A DNA stretch of 64,000 nt from Luteibacter aegosomatis (GTDB taxonomy: Bacteria; Pseudomonadota; Gammaproteobacteria; Xanthomonadales; Rhodanobacteraceae). Location of the stretch: positions 2,902,001 through 2,966,000 of the forward strand of contig NZ_CP095740.1 of the NCBI RefSeq assembly GCF_023078455.1, read 5' to 3'. The translations under genes and the position numbers were made by a program. A model generated the notes under the pieces. The model did no database searches, was not told the DNA's origin, and saw nothing but the letters and a program-made list of their open reading frames with translations. This document shows, in pieces, positions 19,356 to 27,634 of the stretch (position 1 is the first letter of the stretch; every line of letters begins with the position of its first letter).

Positions 19356-20276
19356 TCAGGTTCTTGCGGCCCGCGCGGCCGAGATGTCGGCGGCGTGGGC
19401 GACGAGGTCGCGGCGCTCGAGGGCGAAGATGCCCATCTGGCCCACCTTGAACTCCAGCCAGACGAACGGTAGACGCGGCAGGAGGTTGACCAGCGCATGC
19501 TCGCTATCGCCCACTTCGACGATCAGCAGGCCGTCTTCGGACAGATGGTCGGCCGCCTCGTCGAGGATGCGCAAGGTGATGTCCAGTCCATCATCCCCGG
19601 ATGTCAGGCCGAGGACGGGCTCGTGGCCGTATTCGGCCGGCATGGCGGCGTATTCGTCGTTGGTGACGTAAGGCGGGTTGGAGACGATGAGGTCGTAGAC
19701 CGCGCCCTTCACCCCGGCGAACAGGTCGGACTGGATCGCCCGCACGCGGCCCTCGACGTGCTGGTAGACGATGTTCTCGTTGGCCAGCGACAGGGCGTCG
19801 TCGCTGACGTCGATGAGGTCCACCTGCCAGTCGGGGTTGTACTCGGCCATGGCGATGCCAATGCAGCCCGAGCCGGTGCACAGGTCGAGCGCGCGCGCGA
19901 CGTGGCGGTCGTCCAGCCACGGGGTGAAGCGGCTCTCGATCAGTTCGGCGATGGGCGAGCGCGGCACCAGGGCGCGGCGGTCGCTCTTGAACTTCAGGCC
20001 GGCAAACCAGGTTTCGCCCACGAGGTAGGCCACCGGCACGCGCTCGACGATGCGTTTCTCGATGAGCGAGAGAATGCGCTCCCTCTCCTCGGCCACCAGC
20101 GTGCCCGCGCCGTAGGCCGGCGGCAGGTCGGGCGGCAGGTGCAGCGCGGCCAGCACCAGGTGGGTGGCCTCGTCGATCGGATTGTCGTGGCTGTGCCCGA
20201 AGGTCAGGCCGGCGGCCGAGAAGCGGCTGGCGCCGTAGCGGATGAAATCGATGATGGAGGTCAGTTCGCTGGTCAC
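19356..20276 (-). CDS. prmB: Ribosomal protein L3 N5-glutamine methyltransferase
   Basis: This SAM-dependent methyltransferase (306 residues) modifies a Gln of ribosomal protein L3. An N-terminal helical domain ([20 protein letters not shown]) precedes the Rossmann fold with [16 protein letters not shown] and the defining NPPY motif in [17 protein letters not shown]. PrmB is preferred over PrmC because of the [12 protein letters not shown] segment and the aroC neighbour. The start is GTG with a weak ribosome-binding site. It is the first gene of the leftward operon that runs to fimV. Confidence 0.93.
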   Translation of the reverse strand: MTSELTSIIDFIRYGASRFSAAGLTFGHSHDNPIDEATHLVLAALHLPPDLPPAYGAGTLVAEERERILSLIEKRIVERVPVAYLVGETWFAGLKFKSDRRALVPRSPIAELIESRFTPWLDDRHVARALDLCTGSGCIGIAMAEYNPDWQVDLIDVSDDALSLANENIVYQHVEGRVRAIQSDLFAGVKGAVYDLIVSNPPYVTNDEYAAMPAEYGHEPVLGLTSGDDGLDITLRILDEAADHLSEDGLLIVEVGDSEHALVNLLPRLPFVWLEFKVGQMGIFALERRDLVAHAADISAARAART

Positions 20277-20654
20277 GTGCGGGGCTTTCTGTGGCTGACC
20301 CGGGAGTATAGCCGTCTACGGCGTCAGGTTTCCCCTGCGACCGCCCTCCCCTTGCCGCTTTCGTTGCGGCTCACCTCGCATTGGCGAGGGCCTGGCGCGC
20401 CTCGGCGCGAAAAGCGATGGCGATGGGGGCGGGAGCCCCGGCCGCGCGCCCTGTCGGCCGCACGTCGCCCGTCCCCTCCGGGGCACGGGCCTTTACGCGG
20501 GATTTTTCGACGCGCCATCCATGGCTCAGCGGAAAACGACGTTCATCCTGACCGTCCTCGGGCGCCTATCGCGGCCGACAGGGGCGCGGCCGGGACGTTT
20601 TCGGCGGTGCGGGCCGGCTTCATCCTGGGGAAGCGCCGTCTCCTGCTCGAACGT
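20277..20654. other. GC-rich intergenic region upstream of prmB
   Basis: No convincing gene is seen. A 64-codon open frame on the minus strand (20324-20518) is rich in Arg and Gly and lacks protein character. The prmB promoter must lie here. The region leads into the repeat cluster that begins at 20655. Confidence 0.5.
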
Positions 20655-20762
20655 TTCGCCGTAGGCACCGGCCTGCGCCGGTGCGACGACATTCCCGAGC
20701 AACACGGCTATACCACCATGCAACGAAGCGTCGCACCGGCGCAGGCCGGTGCCTACGGCGAA
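20655..20762. repeat. Perfect 34-bp inverted pair, REP-like family 2 (REPIN)
   Basis: Each arm is a hairpin of the form CGCCGTAGGCACCGG-CCTG-CGCCGGTGCGACG. The copy at 20655-20688 and the one at 20729-20762 are exact reverse complements over 34 bases, separated by 40 bases. Single copies occur at 21418-21452, 21933-21970 and twice in the tandem block at 22125-22530. The sequence differs from family 1. Confidence 0.85.
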
Positions 20763-20778
20763 GCAACCGGTTCTCGCC

Positions 20779-21003
20779 TCACCTCGCCCCAAGCACCCGC
20801 ACATGCGCCTGCGCCGCACACGCCACCCCATGCGACGTCATGGCTTCGATCGCTCCCAACGCCAACACCATCTTCCCGCGATCCACCACCTCGACCTCCT
20901 CCACCCACTCCGCCAGCAACTGCGTCATGCCGCGCGCGTACTGCAACCACTCGGTCGCCTCGTTCAACAATTCATGCGCCGACGCTTCCACACCTTCAGC
21001 CAT
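20779..21003 (-). CDS. Possible small helical protein within a repeat-rich region
   Basis: A 74-residue frame starts at ATG 21003 with GGAG eight bases upstream. The protein is acidic and helical (MAEGVEASAHELLNEATEWL, then ARGMTQLLAEWVEEVEVV and MVLALGAIEAMTSHGV). It has balanced residue use, unlike the Arg-rich shadow frames nearby. I do not recognise the family; it reminds me of short Ala-rich proteins found beside REP elements in pseudomonads. Family 2 REP copies flank it on both sides. Confidence 0.5.
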   Translation of the reverse strand: MAEGVEASAHELLNEATEWLQYARGMTQLLAEWVEEVEVVDRGKMVLALGAIEAMTSHGVACAAQAHVRVLGAR

Positions 21004-21260
21004 CACTCGCTCCGTACCTCGAAAATCACTCACCGCGAAACGTGGCACGCCGCGAACGACATGCCACGGATCAACGGGCTTGCTCAAAAAACGAAAGCGG
21101 CGCGAGGTTTCCCACCAACGCACGTGACCTCGCCGGATCGAACCACCCGCGCCATTCCGCTTCAGCCGTGCCTGCGGGAAAGGCAGACAGGCGACGGTCG
21201 GGCGAGTGCCGTATGATCAGGGGTACCCATGATCGACTCCTTGCTAGTTGATTGTGGATA

Positions 21261-21294
21261 GCGGCTCGGGAGTGTTGCTGCACTCTCGGGCCGC
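21261..21294. repeat. Long hairpin, possible transcript leader or terminator
   Basis: Fourteen-base arms (GCGGCTCGGGAGTG with CACTCTCGGGCCGC) surround the loop TTGCTG. Two mismatches become G-U pairs in RNA. It does not belong to either REP-like family seen here. It lies 260 bases upstream of the small minus-strand gene at 20779-21003. Confidence 0.5.
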
Positions 21295-21417
21295 GCTTCT
21301 TCACCGCATGCAGCGATGGTCGCCTACGACCGCATAAGCCGAAACCGTAGGCAACGAAGCGACCCTAACAAAACAACACGAAGTTGTCTGTAGGCGCATC
21401 CAATTTTTCGAAGTGCT

Positions 21418-21452
21418 CGTCGCACCGGCGCAGGCCGGTGCCCACCGCGAAG
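21418..21452. repeat. REP-like single, family 2
   Basis: The core GTCGCACCGGCGCAGGCCGGTGCCCACCGCGAAG matches the 20729-20762 copy except for small changes near the end. It forms a hairpin through ACCGG and CCGGT. Confidence 0.75.
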
Positions 21453-21487
21453 CCTTCAATCGTCGCGACAACCTGCCCGCCCCCGAT

Positions 21488-21520
21488 TCGTCATTCCTGC
21501 GCACGCAGGAATCCAGTACC
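21488..21520. repeat. REP-like single, family 1
   Basis: The core GTCATTCCTGCGCACGCAGGAATCCAG is a variant of the family 1 hairpin, with ATTCCTGCG in place of GTTCCTGCG. Confidence 0.7.
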
Positions 21521-21932
21521 GAGCGTCTATTCACGAGAAAACCTCATTCGGACGCTTTTTGCGAATCGTCTCAAAACTCACGCATGCCGTCGGACAACGC
21601 AGGCCATCAAGGAGAAAAATCGCCACCCGCCAACTCACCCACACAGAACCTCGTCATCTAATCGAGCAAACCCGTGATGCTCAAACATTTTTAAAATACG
21701 CAACCCATAGTTGCACACCCTTGTCCGTCATGACCTGACTGCCATCATCAGCCAAGAACCGTAGACATCCGAGCAACGCACTTCTACCTTCGATCGCTCA
21801 CTGATCTTTCCCAAATCGACCCGCCACGGCCAATGACGGCGTCGGTGCGCGCGTGATGAGCGTGGCGATTCGGATAAGCATCCGATGCATGTGTACGATC
21901 CAGCACGCGCAGAAAGAGGTGAGAACCGGCTG

Positions 21933-21970
21933 TTTGCCGTAGGAACCGGCCCGCGCCGGTGTGACGCTTC
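21933..21970. repeat. REP-like single, family 2
   Basis: The core GCCGTAGGAACCGGCCCGCGCCGGTGTGACG has three changes from the perfect pair at 20655-20762. Confidence 0.7.
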
Positions 21971-22124
21971 GATGCGCGTCGAGGTATCCATCCTCCCGTC
22001 GCACCGGCGTATGCGGGCGCCAAGAGCCGGGTGCTGAATGAGTAATGGCGTGACATCGGCTTTTTCACACGCCACCCTCACGCCGACAGCACCCCGACCA
22101 CCCTCCCTGTCGCGCCCGGACGTC

Positions 22125-22530
22125 GCGTCGGCACATGCACTCGCCTGGCGAGTGGGCCGATGTAACGGTGAGGTGCTGCAACGACCGGGACGCTAGGCTC
22201 CTGCGTGCGCAGGAGCGACGTGAGGTGAAAATCATGCGGTGCGCCGTAGGCACCGGGCTGCGCCGGTGCGACGTGACGAATTACGTGGGCACGGGAGCAG
22301 GTGGTCGGGGTGCTTGCCTCGGTCGGCACGCTTTTCCTCGCCGGGGCGGCGCGTCGGCACATGCACTCGCCTGGCGAGTGGCCGATGTGACGGTGAGGTG
22401 CTGCAACGACCGGGGCGCCAAGCTCCTGCGTGCGCAGGAGCGACGTGAGGTGAAAACCACGCGGCGCGCCGTGGGCACCGGCCTGCGCCGGTGCGACATG
22501 ACGAGTTACGTGGGGCCCGGGTCGCTCGTG
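22125..22530. repeat. 226-bp tandem duplication containing both REP-like families
   Basis: Two units start with GCGTCGGCACATGCACTCGC, at 22125 and again at 22351. Each carries the palindrome CACTCGCCTGGCGAGTG, then a family 1 hairpin (CTCCTGCGTGCGCAGGAGCGACGTGAGG) and a family 2 hairpin (CACCGG..TGCGCCGGTGCGAC). The units are about 90 percent alike by eye. The second one reaches past 22506, so the stop codon of the phospholipase C gene lies inside it. Confidence 0.8.
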
Positions 22531-24614
22531 GAAGGCTTGCCGTCTTCGTGGTGGCCGGCGAAGCGACGCAGGTAGCGTGGGGACGTGGGCGTGGTGACGG
22601 AGATGTCGTACCAACCCGCGCTGGCGGTGAGATCAAGCCGCAGCGTGCTCGTCTGTGCGTTTGGCACGACGAGTTGCCGCGTATCGCCGTATGCGTTGGC
22701 GATACGGCATGCCACGGGAACCTTGCCCGCGTTGCTTACCGTCACCTCGACGGCGCGCTGCCCCGCCACACCACGTATCACCACGTCGAGAGAATCGTCG
22801 GCGAAACCACGCAACGCGGCGAAGTAACCGTTGGGCCCATGAATGCGCCGGTCGTAAGCGTCACCCCTGGGGGCCAGCGTCCACGCATCCTCGATCGTAT
22901 CGTTCGCCGTCACCGCATAGCGGCGAGGCGGCGCGTCACGATCGAGTCCGTCGTAGACGAGGAATGCCGCACCCAACGTACCGGTGTTGGCGAAGCCGAT
23001 ATGGCTCTTGCCACCGTCGAGCCGATGCTCGACCGTCCACGCGTAACCCAACGGCCGCGATGGCCGCGTGCCCGGCTCCTGCGCCGGCATACGTTGGGTC
23101 GGCGGCACGACGATGGGTGCCTTGCCCGGGAAACCACCCGGCACGCCGATCTTCGGTACATCGGTGTCCATATGCCCGGCGAAATCGAAGCAACTGGTGA
23201 GATCGCCGCACACCGCGCGACGCCACTCGCTGATGTTCGGCTCATGCACGCCGAAGCGCTTTTCGAGGAAACGCAGCACCGAGGTATGGTCGAAGGTTTC
23301 CGAACACACCCAGCCGCCGCGCGTCCACGGCGAGACCACGATCATCGGTACGCGATTGCCCAGGCCCACGACCTGCTTCCCCTTCGGATCGGCACCGGGC
23401 ACCACGGGCGACGACGTCCTCGGGTGCGCGTCGAGGTCGAGAACCTCGTCACGCAGGCTTTCGGCCAGCGACGCGGACACCATCCCGCCCTGCCCGTTCG
23501 CCAACGGTGGCGTGGGCGGTACCACGTGGTCGAAGAAGCCGTCGTTCTCGTCGTAGTTGAGGAACAGCACCGTGCGGCTCCACACCTTCGTGTTCGCGGT
23601 GAGCGCATCGAGAACGCGACGGATGTAGAAGGCGCCGTCGGAAGGCGACGCCTTGGGATGCTCGCTGTATTCGTAAGGCGCGACGATCCAGGTGACCTGT
23701 GGCAGGCGGTCGTGGATCACGTCGTCGCGCAGGTCGCGCAAGGTGTGCGTGGATACGCCGTTGCGCACCAGTGAACCCTTCGGATCGGCACCCTCCGCGA
23801 CCTGGTAGGCGGCGAAGAACTCCAGCGAATTGTCGGTGTAGTTGTCGGTGGGCGATCCCGGATCGCCCGTGCCGCCCTGGTAGACGCGCCACGTGACGCC
23901 CGCCTTTTCCAGGCGCTCGGGATAGGTCGTCCACGTGTAGCCGTTGCGCGTGCCCCGCTCTTCGGTGCCCGGGCCGTTGTCCTTCGTACCCAGCCGCCCG
24001 CTGGGATCGCAGGTGCCGCTCCACAGGTAGATGCGGTTGGGCGCCGTGTCGCCCAGCACCGAGGCATGGTAGGCGTCGCAGACGGTGAACGCGTCGGCCA
24101 AGGCGTAGTGAAACGCTGCATCCTCGCGGCGCAGGTAGCCCATGGTGAGCACGTCCTGCTTGTGTTCGATCCAGCGATCGTTGCGGCCGAGGTTCCAGGC
24201 CCCGTGGCCGCTGCTCCAGCCGTGGTCGGTGCCTTCGTGATGGTCGCCGCTGGCACGGGTGTCGAGATGGAAGGGATACACCCAGGCCACGTCGTCCGCG
24301 ACGCCGCGGGCTTTCCAGTATTTGGTGTGCGTGGTCGCGACCGGCTGGCGCCAGACGGGATCGCCGTTGCCCAGCTCCAGCACGCGCGGATCGGCGAAGC
24401 CGCGCACGCCGCGCAGGCGGCCGAAGTAGTGATCGAACGAGCGATTCTCCTGCATGAGGATCACCACGTGCCCCACGTCGTCGAGCGTACCGGTGCGGCG
24501 GTCCGGCGCCGTGGCGAGCGCGCGGGCGATGCTCGCGGGAAAACCCTGGGCGATGAGCGACGCCGCCACCGTCGCACCGGCGGCATGGAGGAAGCGGCGG
24601 CGTTCGATGTCCAT
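22506..24614 (-). CDS. Phospholipase C, phosphocholine-specific type (Tat-exported)
   Basis: This 702-residue enzyme should release phosphorylated headgroups from phospholipids outside the cytoplasm. It starts with a twin-arginine signal (MDIERRRFLHAAGATVAASL). The phosphoesterase domain has VVILMQENRSFDHYFG, DHGWSSGHGAWN, LNYDENDGFFDHVVPP and VSPWTRGGWV, all typical of PlcN/PlcH. Two C-terminal DUF756-type domains (YAWTVEHRL..., then IHGPNGYFAALRGF...) follow. The start codon is two bases after the phosphatase stop. Its last codons lie inside a tandem repeat, so the C-terminus may be altered. Confidence 0.93.
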   Translation of the reverse strand: MDIERRRFLHAAGATVAASLIAQGFPASIARALATAPDRRTGTLDDVGHVVILMQENRSFDHYFGRLRGVRGFADPRVLELGNGDPVWRQPVATTHTKYWKARGVADDVAWVYPFHLDTRASGDHHEGTDHGWSSGHGAWNLGRNDRWIEHKQDVLTMGYLRREDAAFHYALADAFTVCDAYHASVLGDTAPNRIYLWSGTCDPSGRLGTKDNGPGTEERGTRNGYTWTTYPERLEKAGVTWRVYQGGTGDPGSPTDNYTDNSLEFFAAYQVAEGADPKGSLVRNGVSTHTLRDLRDDVIHDRLPQVTWIVAPYEYSEHPKASPSDGAFYIRRVLDALTANTKVWSRTVLFLNYDENDGFFDHVVPPTPPLANGQGGMVSASLAESLRDEVLDLDAHPRTSSPVVPGADPKGKQVVGLGNRVPMIVVSPWTRGGWVCSETFDHTSVLRFLEKRFGVHEPNISEWRRAVCGDLTSCFDFAGHMDTDVPKIGVPGGFPGKAPIVVPPTQRMPAQEPGTRPSRPLGYAWTVEHRLDGGKSHIGFANTGTLGAAFLVYDGLDRDAPPRRYAVTANDTIEDAWTLAPRGDAYDRRIHGPNGYFAALRGFADDSLDVVIRGVAGQRAVEVTVSNAGKVPVACRIANAYGDTRQLVVPNAQTSTLRLDLTASAGWYDISVTTPTSPRYLRRFAGHHEDGKPSTSDPGPT

Positions 24615-24616
24615 GG

Positions 24617-25408
24617 TCAGTCCCGGGCGAGCGATTCGATCAAGGCCGCATGCAGTTCCGGCGTGGCCGCGGCGACGACGCGCTTGCCGCTGTTCAGTCC
24701 CACCGGGCGCCCTTCCCAGTCGGTGACGACGCCACCCGCGGCTTCCACCACCGGTGCGATGGCGAGGAAGTCGTAAGGCATGAGGTTGGACTCGATCACC
24801 GCATCGATGTGGCCCGAGGCGAGCATGCCGTAACCGTAGCAGTCGCCACCGAAGCGGCGCGCGTGCGCGGCGCGGCTGGTACGGTCGAAGCGCGCCCATT
24901 CGTCGATGGTGAACATGTCCGGCGTGGTGGTGTAGAGCGTGGCCTCGGCGAGGGCACGGCACCGGCTCGTGCGGCAGCCCGCGCCGTTCATCGTGGTGCC
25001 CACGCCCGCATGTCCGATCCAGCGCTCGTTCAACGCGGGCATGTCGAGCACGCCGAGCACGGGCTTGCCGTTGCGAAGCAGAGCGATCAGCGTGCCCCAC
25101 AACGGCCAGCCGGAAATGAAGCTTCGCGTGCCGTCGATGGGATCGATGGACCACACGTATTCCGCGTCGGTGTGCTCCGCGCCGTACTCCTCGCCGAGCA
25201 CGCCATGCATGGGCCACGCCGCCTCGATGCGTTCGCGCAGCATCGACTCGACGCCGCGATCGACCTCGGTGACGGGGCTTTCGTCACCTTTCATCGATAC
25301 GCTCATCGGCTGGCGAAATCGGGGCAGCGACAGCGCGCGGGCACCGTCGGCGATCGCCGAGGCGAAGGCCTCGAACTCCTTCCGCCTTTCGGCGGGCAAC
25401 GCTCCCAT
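24617..25408 (-). CDS. hisN: Inositol-monophosphatase family phosphatase, HisN type
   Basis: The 263-residue Mg-dependent phosphatase has the family metal motifs GEE (LGEEYG), DPIDGTRSF and ESPVTEVDRGVE, and a C-terminal VAPVVEAAGGVVTDW-type motif (AIAPVVEAAGGVVTDWEG). The 74-residue in-frame upstream extension was rejected; the ATG at 25408 gives MGALPAERRKEF. Family members hydrolyse histidinol phosphate, inositol phosphate or similar esters. Beside phospholipase C and a phosphonate-type importer, a role on a released phosphoester is as likely as histidine synthesis. Confidence 0.82.
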   Translation of the reverse strand: MGALPAERRKEFEAFASAIADGARALSLPRFRQPMSVSMKGDESPVTEVDRGVESMLRERIEAAWPMHGVLGEEYGAEHTDAEYVWSIDPIDGTRSFISGWPLWGTLIALLRNGKPVLGVLDMPALNERWIGHAGVGTTMNGAGCRTSRCRALAEATLYTTTPDMFTIDEWARFDRTSRAAHARRFGGDCYGYGMLASGHIDAVIESNLMPYDFLAIAPVVEAAGGVVTDWEGRPVGLNSGKRVVAAATPELHAALIESLARD

Positions 25409-25599
25409 CAAGGCGACACTCCCAGGCAAGAATCGTGCGCAATTAACTAGGGCACGTTTCGGATTGATGACAAAAACGAAAATTTTCCAGTGGACTCGGA
25501 CGCCACAGGTTTGCAAATATACCCAAAACGCCACACACCTGGCGACACCTGCACCGCCGATTTTCGCAGTAACGACACGCCCGTACCGAGCAGCCGCCC

Positions 25600-26604
25600 A
25601 TGCGCCCACAACGCCACATCGCCGCAAGCTTCCTGGCGCTCGCCCTGGCGTCGGGCATGGCGCATGCCGGCTCCATCACGGTCTATTCGGCCTTGGAAAG
25701 CGACGAAATCGATACCTACCTCGCCGCGGCCCGCAAGGCCCTGCCCGATGTCGACATCCAGGTGCTGCGCTTGTCCAGCGGCGATCTCGCCGCCCGCCTC
25801 GTCGCCGAATCGGCCCAGCCGCGCAACGACGTGATCTGGGGCATGGCGGTCACCGACATGCTCGACCCGCGCATCGCCGGCCTGCTCGCGCCGGTGCGTG
25901 GCGGCGACATCGATCGCATGCCGGCCGCGTTCCGCGCACCCGACGCGCGCTGGTTCGCGCCCACCGGTTTCCTGGCCGCGCTGTGCGTGAATCGCCAGGC
26001 GCTGGCCGAAGCCGGCCTGCCGGTGCCCACCACGTGGCGCGACCTGGCGTCGCCGGTCTACCGCGGGCAGATCGCCATGCCCGATCCGTCGTCGTCGGGC
26101 ACCGGCTACATGGTGCTTTCCGCGCTCACCGAGAACGGCAGGGACGAATCGGCCATGAAGCGCATGGTGGACATCGCGGGCAACATCGGCCAGGTGACGC
26201 TGTCCGGCTCGGCGCCGTGCAAGCTCGCGCGCATCGGCGAGTTTCCCATCGGCGTCTCGTTCGCGTTCGCGGCGATGCAGTCGATTCGCCAGGGCTACCC
26301 CATCGACATGGTGCTGCCCACCGACGGACGCATCTACGAACTCGAAGGCTCCGGCCTCATGGCGAAGTCGGCCAACGCGGCCGACGCCAGACGCTTTCTC
26401 GCATGGACCGCGTCGCCCGAGGCCGCCGCCCTGTACCGCGGCTACAAGGAAATCGTCGCCGCGCCAGGCAGCGTGCCCACCGCAGAACAGCAACGCGAAG
26501 GACTGCCCGCCGACCTCGTTTCCACGTTGCCCGTGCGCGACTTCGCCACGGCGGCGCGCGAGCGAACGTCGCTCATCGCACGCTTCAAGCGTCTGACGCG
26601 CTGA
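25600..26604 (+). CDS. ABC transporter substrate-binding protein, 2-aminoethylphosphonate type
   Basis: A signal peptide (MRPQRHIAASFLALALASGMAHA) leads into a type 2 periplasmic binding protein of 334 residues. The ITVYSALESDEIDTYL start is like iron(III)- and aminoethylphosphonate-binding proteins. ARWFAPTGFLAALCVNR, YRGQIAMPDPSSSGTGYM and PCKLARIGEFPIGVSF also fit the PhnS-like branch. It should deliver its ligand to the ATPase and fused permease encoded next. Its gene diverges from the phosphatase gene with 191 bases between; that region should contain both promoters. Confidence 0.85.
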   Translation: MRPQRHIAASFLALALASGMAHAGSITVYSALESDEIDTYLAAARKALPDVDIQVLRLSSGDLAARLVAESAQPRNDVIWGMAVTDMLDPRIAGLLAPVRGGDIDRMPAAFRAPDARWFAPTGFLAALCVNRQALAEAGLPVPTTWRDLASPVYRGQIAMPDPSSSGTGYMVLSALTENGRDESAMKRMVDIAGNIGQVTLSGSAPCKLARIGEFPIGVSFAFAAMQSIRQGYPIDMVLPTDGRIYELEGSGLMAKSANAADARRFLAWTASPEAAALYRGYKEIVAAPGSVPTAEQQREGLPADLVSTLPVRDFATAARERTSLIARFKRLTR

Positions 26605-26632
26605 CACGCGGGCCCAGGGGACAAATAAGCGC

Positions 26633-27634
26633 ATGCATCTTCGCATCGACAAGCTCGCCAAGGCATGGAACGGACACGTCGTGCTCGACGGCGTGTCGTT
26701 CACCGCCACGGAAAACGACTTCGTCTGCCTGCTCGGCCCCAGCGGCTGCGGCAAGACCACCCTGCTCCGCATCGTGGCCGGCCTTACCTCGGCCGACAGC
26801 GGCCAGGTCTGGCTCGACGGCCGCGACATCACCGCCCTGCCCGCGAGCGACCGTCGCATGGGACTGGTGTTCCAGTCGTATTCGCTGTTTCCCGACCGTA
26901 CCGCCGCCGCGAACATCGGTTACCCCATGCGCCTGCGCCGTCGGCCGGCCGCCGACATCACCCATCGCGTCGATGAACTGCTGCGCCTGGTCGGCCTGGG
27001 TGAACTCGGCGCGCGGTATCCCGGCGAACTGTCCGGCGGTCAGCAGCAACGCGTGGCGCTGGCCCGCGCACTCGCCGCCGAGCCGGACCTGCTGCTGCTC
27101 GACGAACCGCTGTCGGCGCTCGACCCGGCCCTCCGCACCCAGCTTCGCCTGGACATCCGCAAGGTGCAGCGGTCGCTCGGCATTCCCACCATCATGGTGA
27201 CGCACGACCGCGACGAAGCCTTGTCCATGGCCGACACCATCGTGTGCATGAACCAAGGACGCATCGAACAGGTAGGCTCGCCGCGCGACCTCTACGAGCG
27301 CCCCCGCACGCGTTTCGTCGCCGACTTCATCGGCCGAGCCAACCTGCTGCCGACCGGCTTCGTGCGCGAGGCGCTGGCCGGTTTTCTCGAGCGCCGGCCG
27401 CCCGGCAACGAAGCGGCCTACGAACTCTGCCTGCGCCCCGAAGACCTCATCGTCACCGCCGATCCCCGCGGCGAGGCGGTGGTCGAAGACGTGACCTTCC
27501 TGGGTAACTGCGCACGCGCGTCGATCGCCTGGCGTGGACGCCGCCTGCTTGCCGAATGGCCCGGCCACAGCACGTTGGGCCGCGGCGAAGCGGTCAACGT
27601 GGACGCCAGGCGCGGCGCATGGGTAAGCGCATGA
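26633..27634 (+). CDS. ABC transporter ATP-binding protein, 2-aminoethylphosphonate type
   Basis: The 333-residue ATPase has Walker A GPSGCGKTT, signature LSGGQQQRVALARAL, Walker B LLLLDEPLSALD and switch His in VTHDRDEAL. A TOBE-like C-terminal domain (about residues 235-333, including LRPEDLIVTAD) is typical of PotA/FbpC/PhnT importers. It starts 28 bases after the binding-protein gene, and its stop overlaps the permease start by ATGA, so the three genes form one importer operon. Confidence 0.92.
   Translation: MHLRIDKLAKAWNGHVVLDGVSFTATENDFVCLLGPSGCGKTTLLRIVAGLTSADSGQVWLDGRDITALPASDRRMGLVFQSYSLFPDRTAAANIGYPMRLRRRPAADITHRVDELLRLVGLGELGARYPGELSGGQQQRVALARALAAEPDLLLLDEPLSALDPALRTQLRLDIRKVQRSLGIPTIMVTHDRDEALSMADTIVCMNQGRIEQVGSPRDLYERPRTRFVADFIGRANLLPTGFVREALAGFLERRPPGNEAAYELCLRPEDLIVTADPRGEAVVEDVTFLGNCARASIAWRGRRLLAEWPGHSTLGRGEAVNVDARRGAWVSA

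Larger units (their letters stand above)
21004..22124. other. 1.1-kb repeat-rich region without a convincing gene
   Basis: This stretch holds a strong hairpin (21261-21294), two family 2 repeats (21418-21452 and 21933-21970), a degenerate copy near 21997-22028 and one family 1 repeat (21488-21520). The segment 21540-21790 is clearly more AT-rich than the rest of the window. Open frames here mostly encode translated repeats (for example AGATS-like and VRRND-like strings), so I list none. Confidence 0.6.

Noticed and set aside
20324..20518. 64-codon Arg/Gly-rich frame upstream of prmB
   Set aside because: No ribosome-binding site, no protein-like composition and no known relative.
20526..20831. 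101-codon minus-strand frame with strings such as AVGTGLRRCD
   Set aside because: These strings are translations of the family 2 REP-like hairpin, not a gene.
21301..21534. 77-codon minus-strand frame in the repeat region
   Set aside because: Its middle part is translated REP sequence (SCVRRNDE and ACAGATS), so it was not listed.
22078..22614. Open frames across the tandem repeat (for example 178 codons on the minus strand)
   Set aside because: They consist of translated repeat units (APAQAGAHG-like and LLRTQE-like) and duplicate with the DNA repeat.
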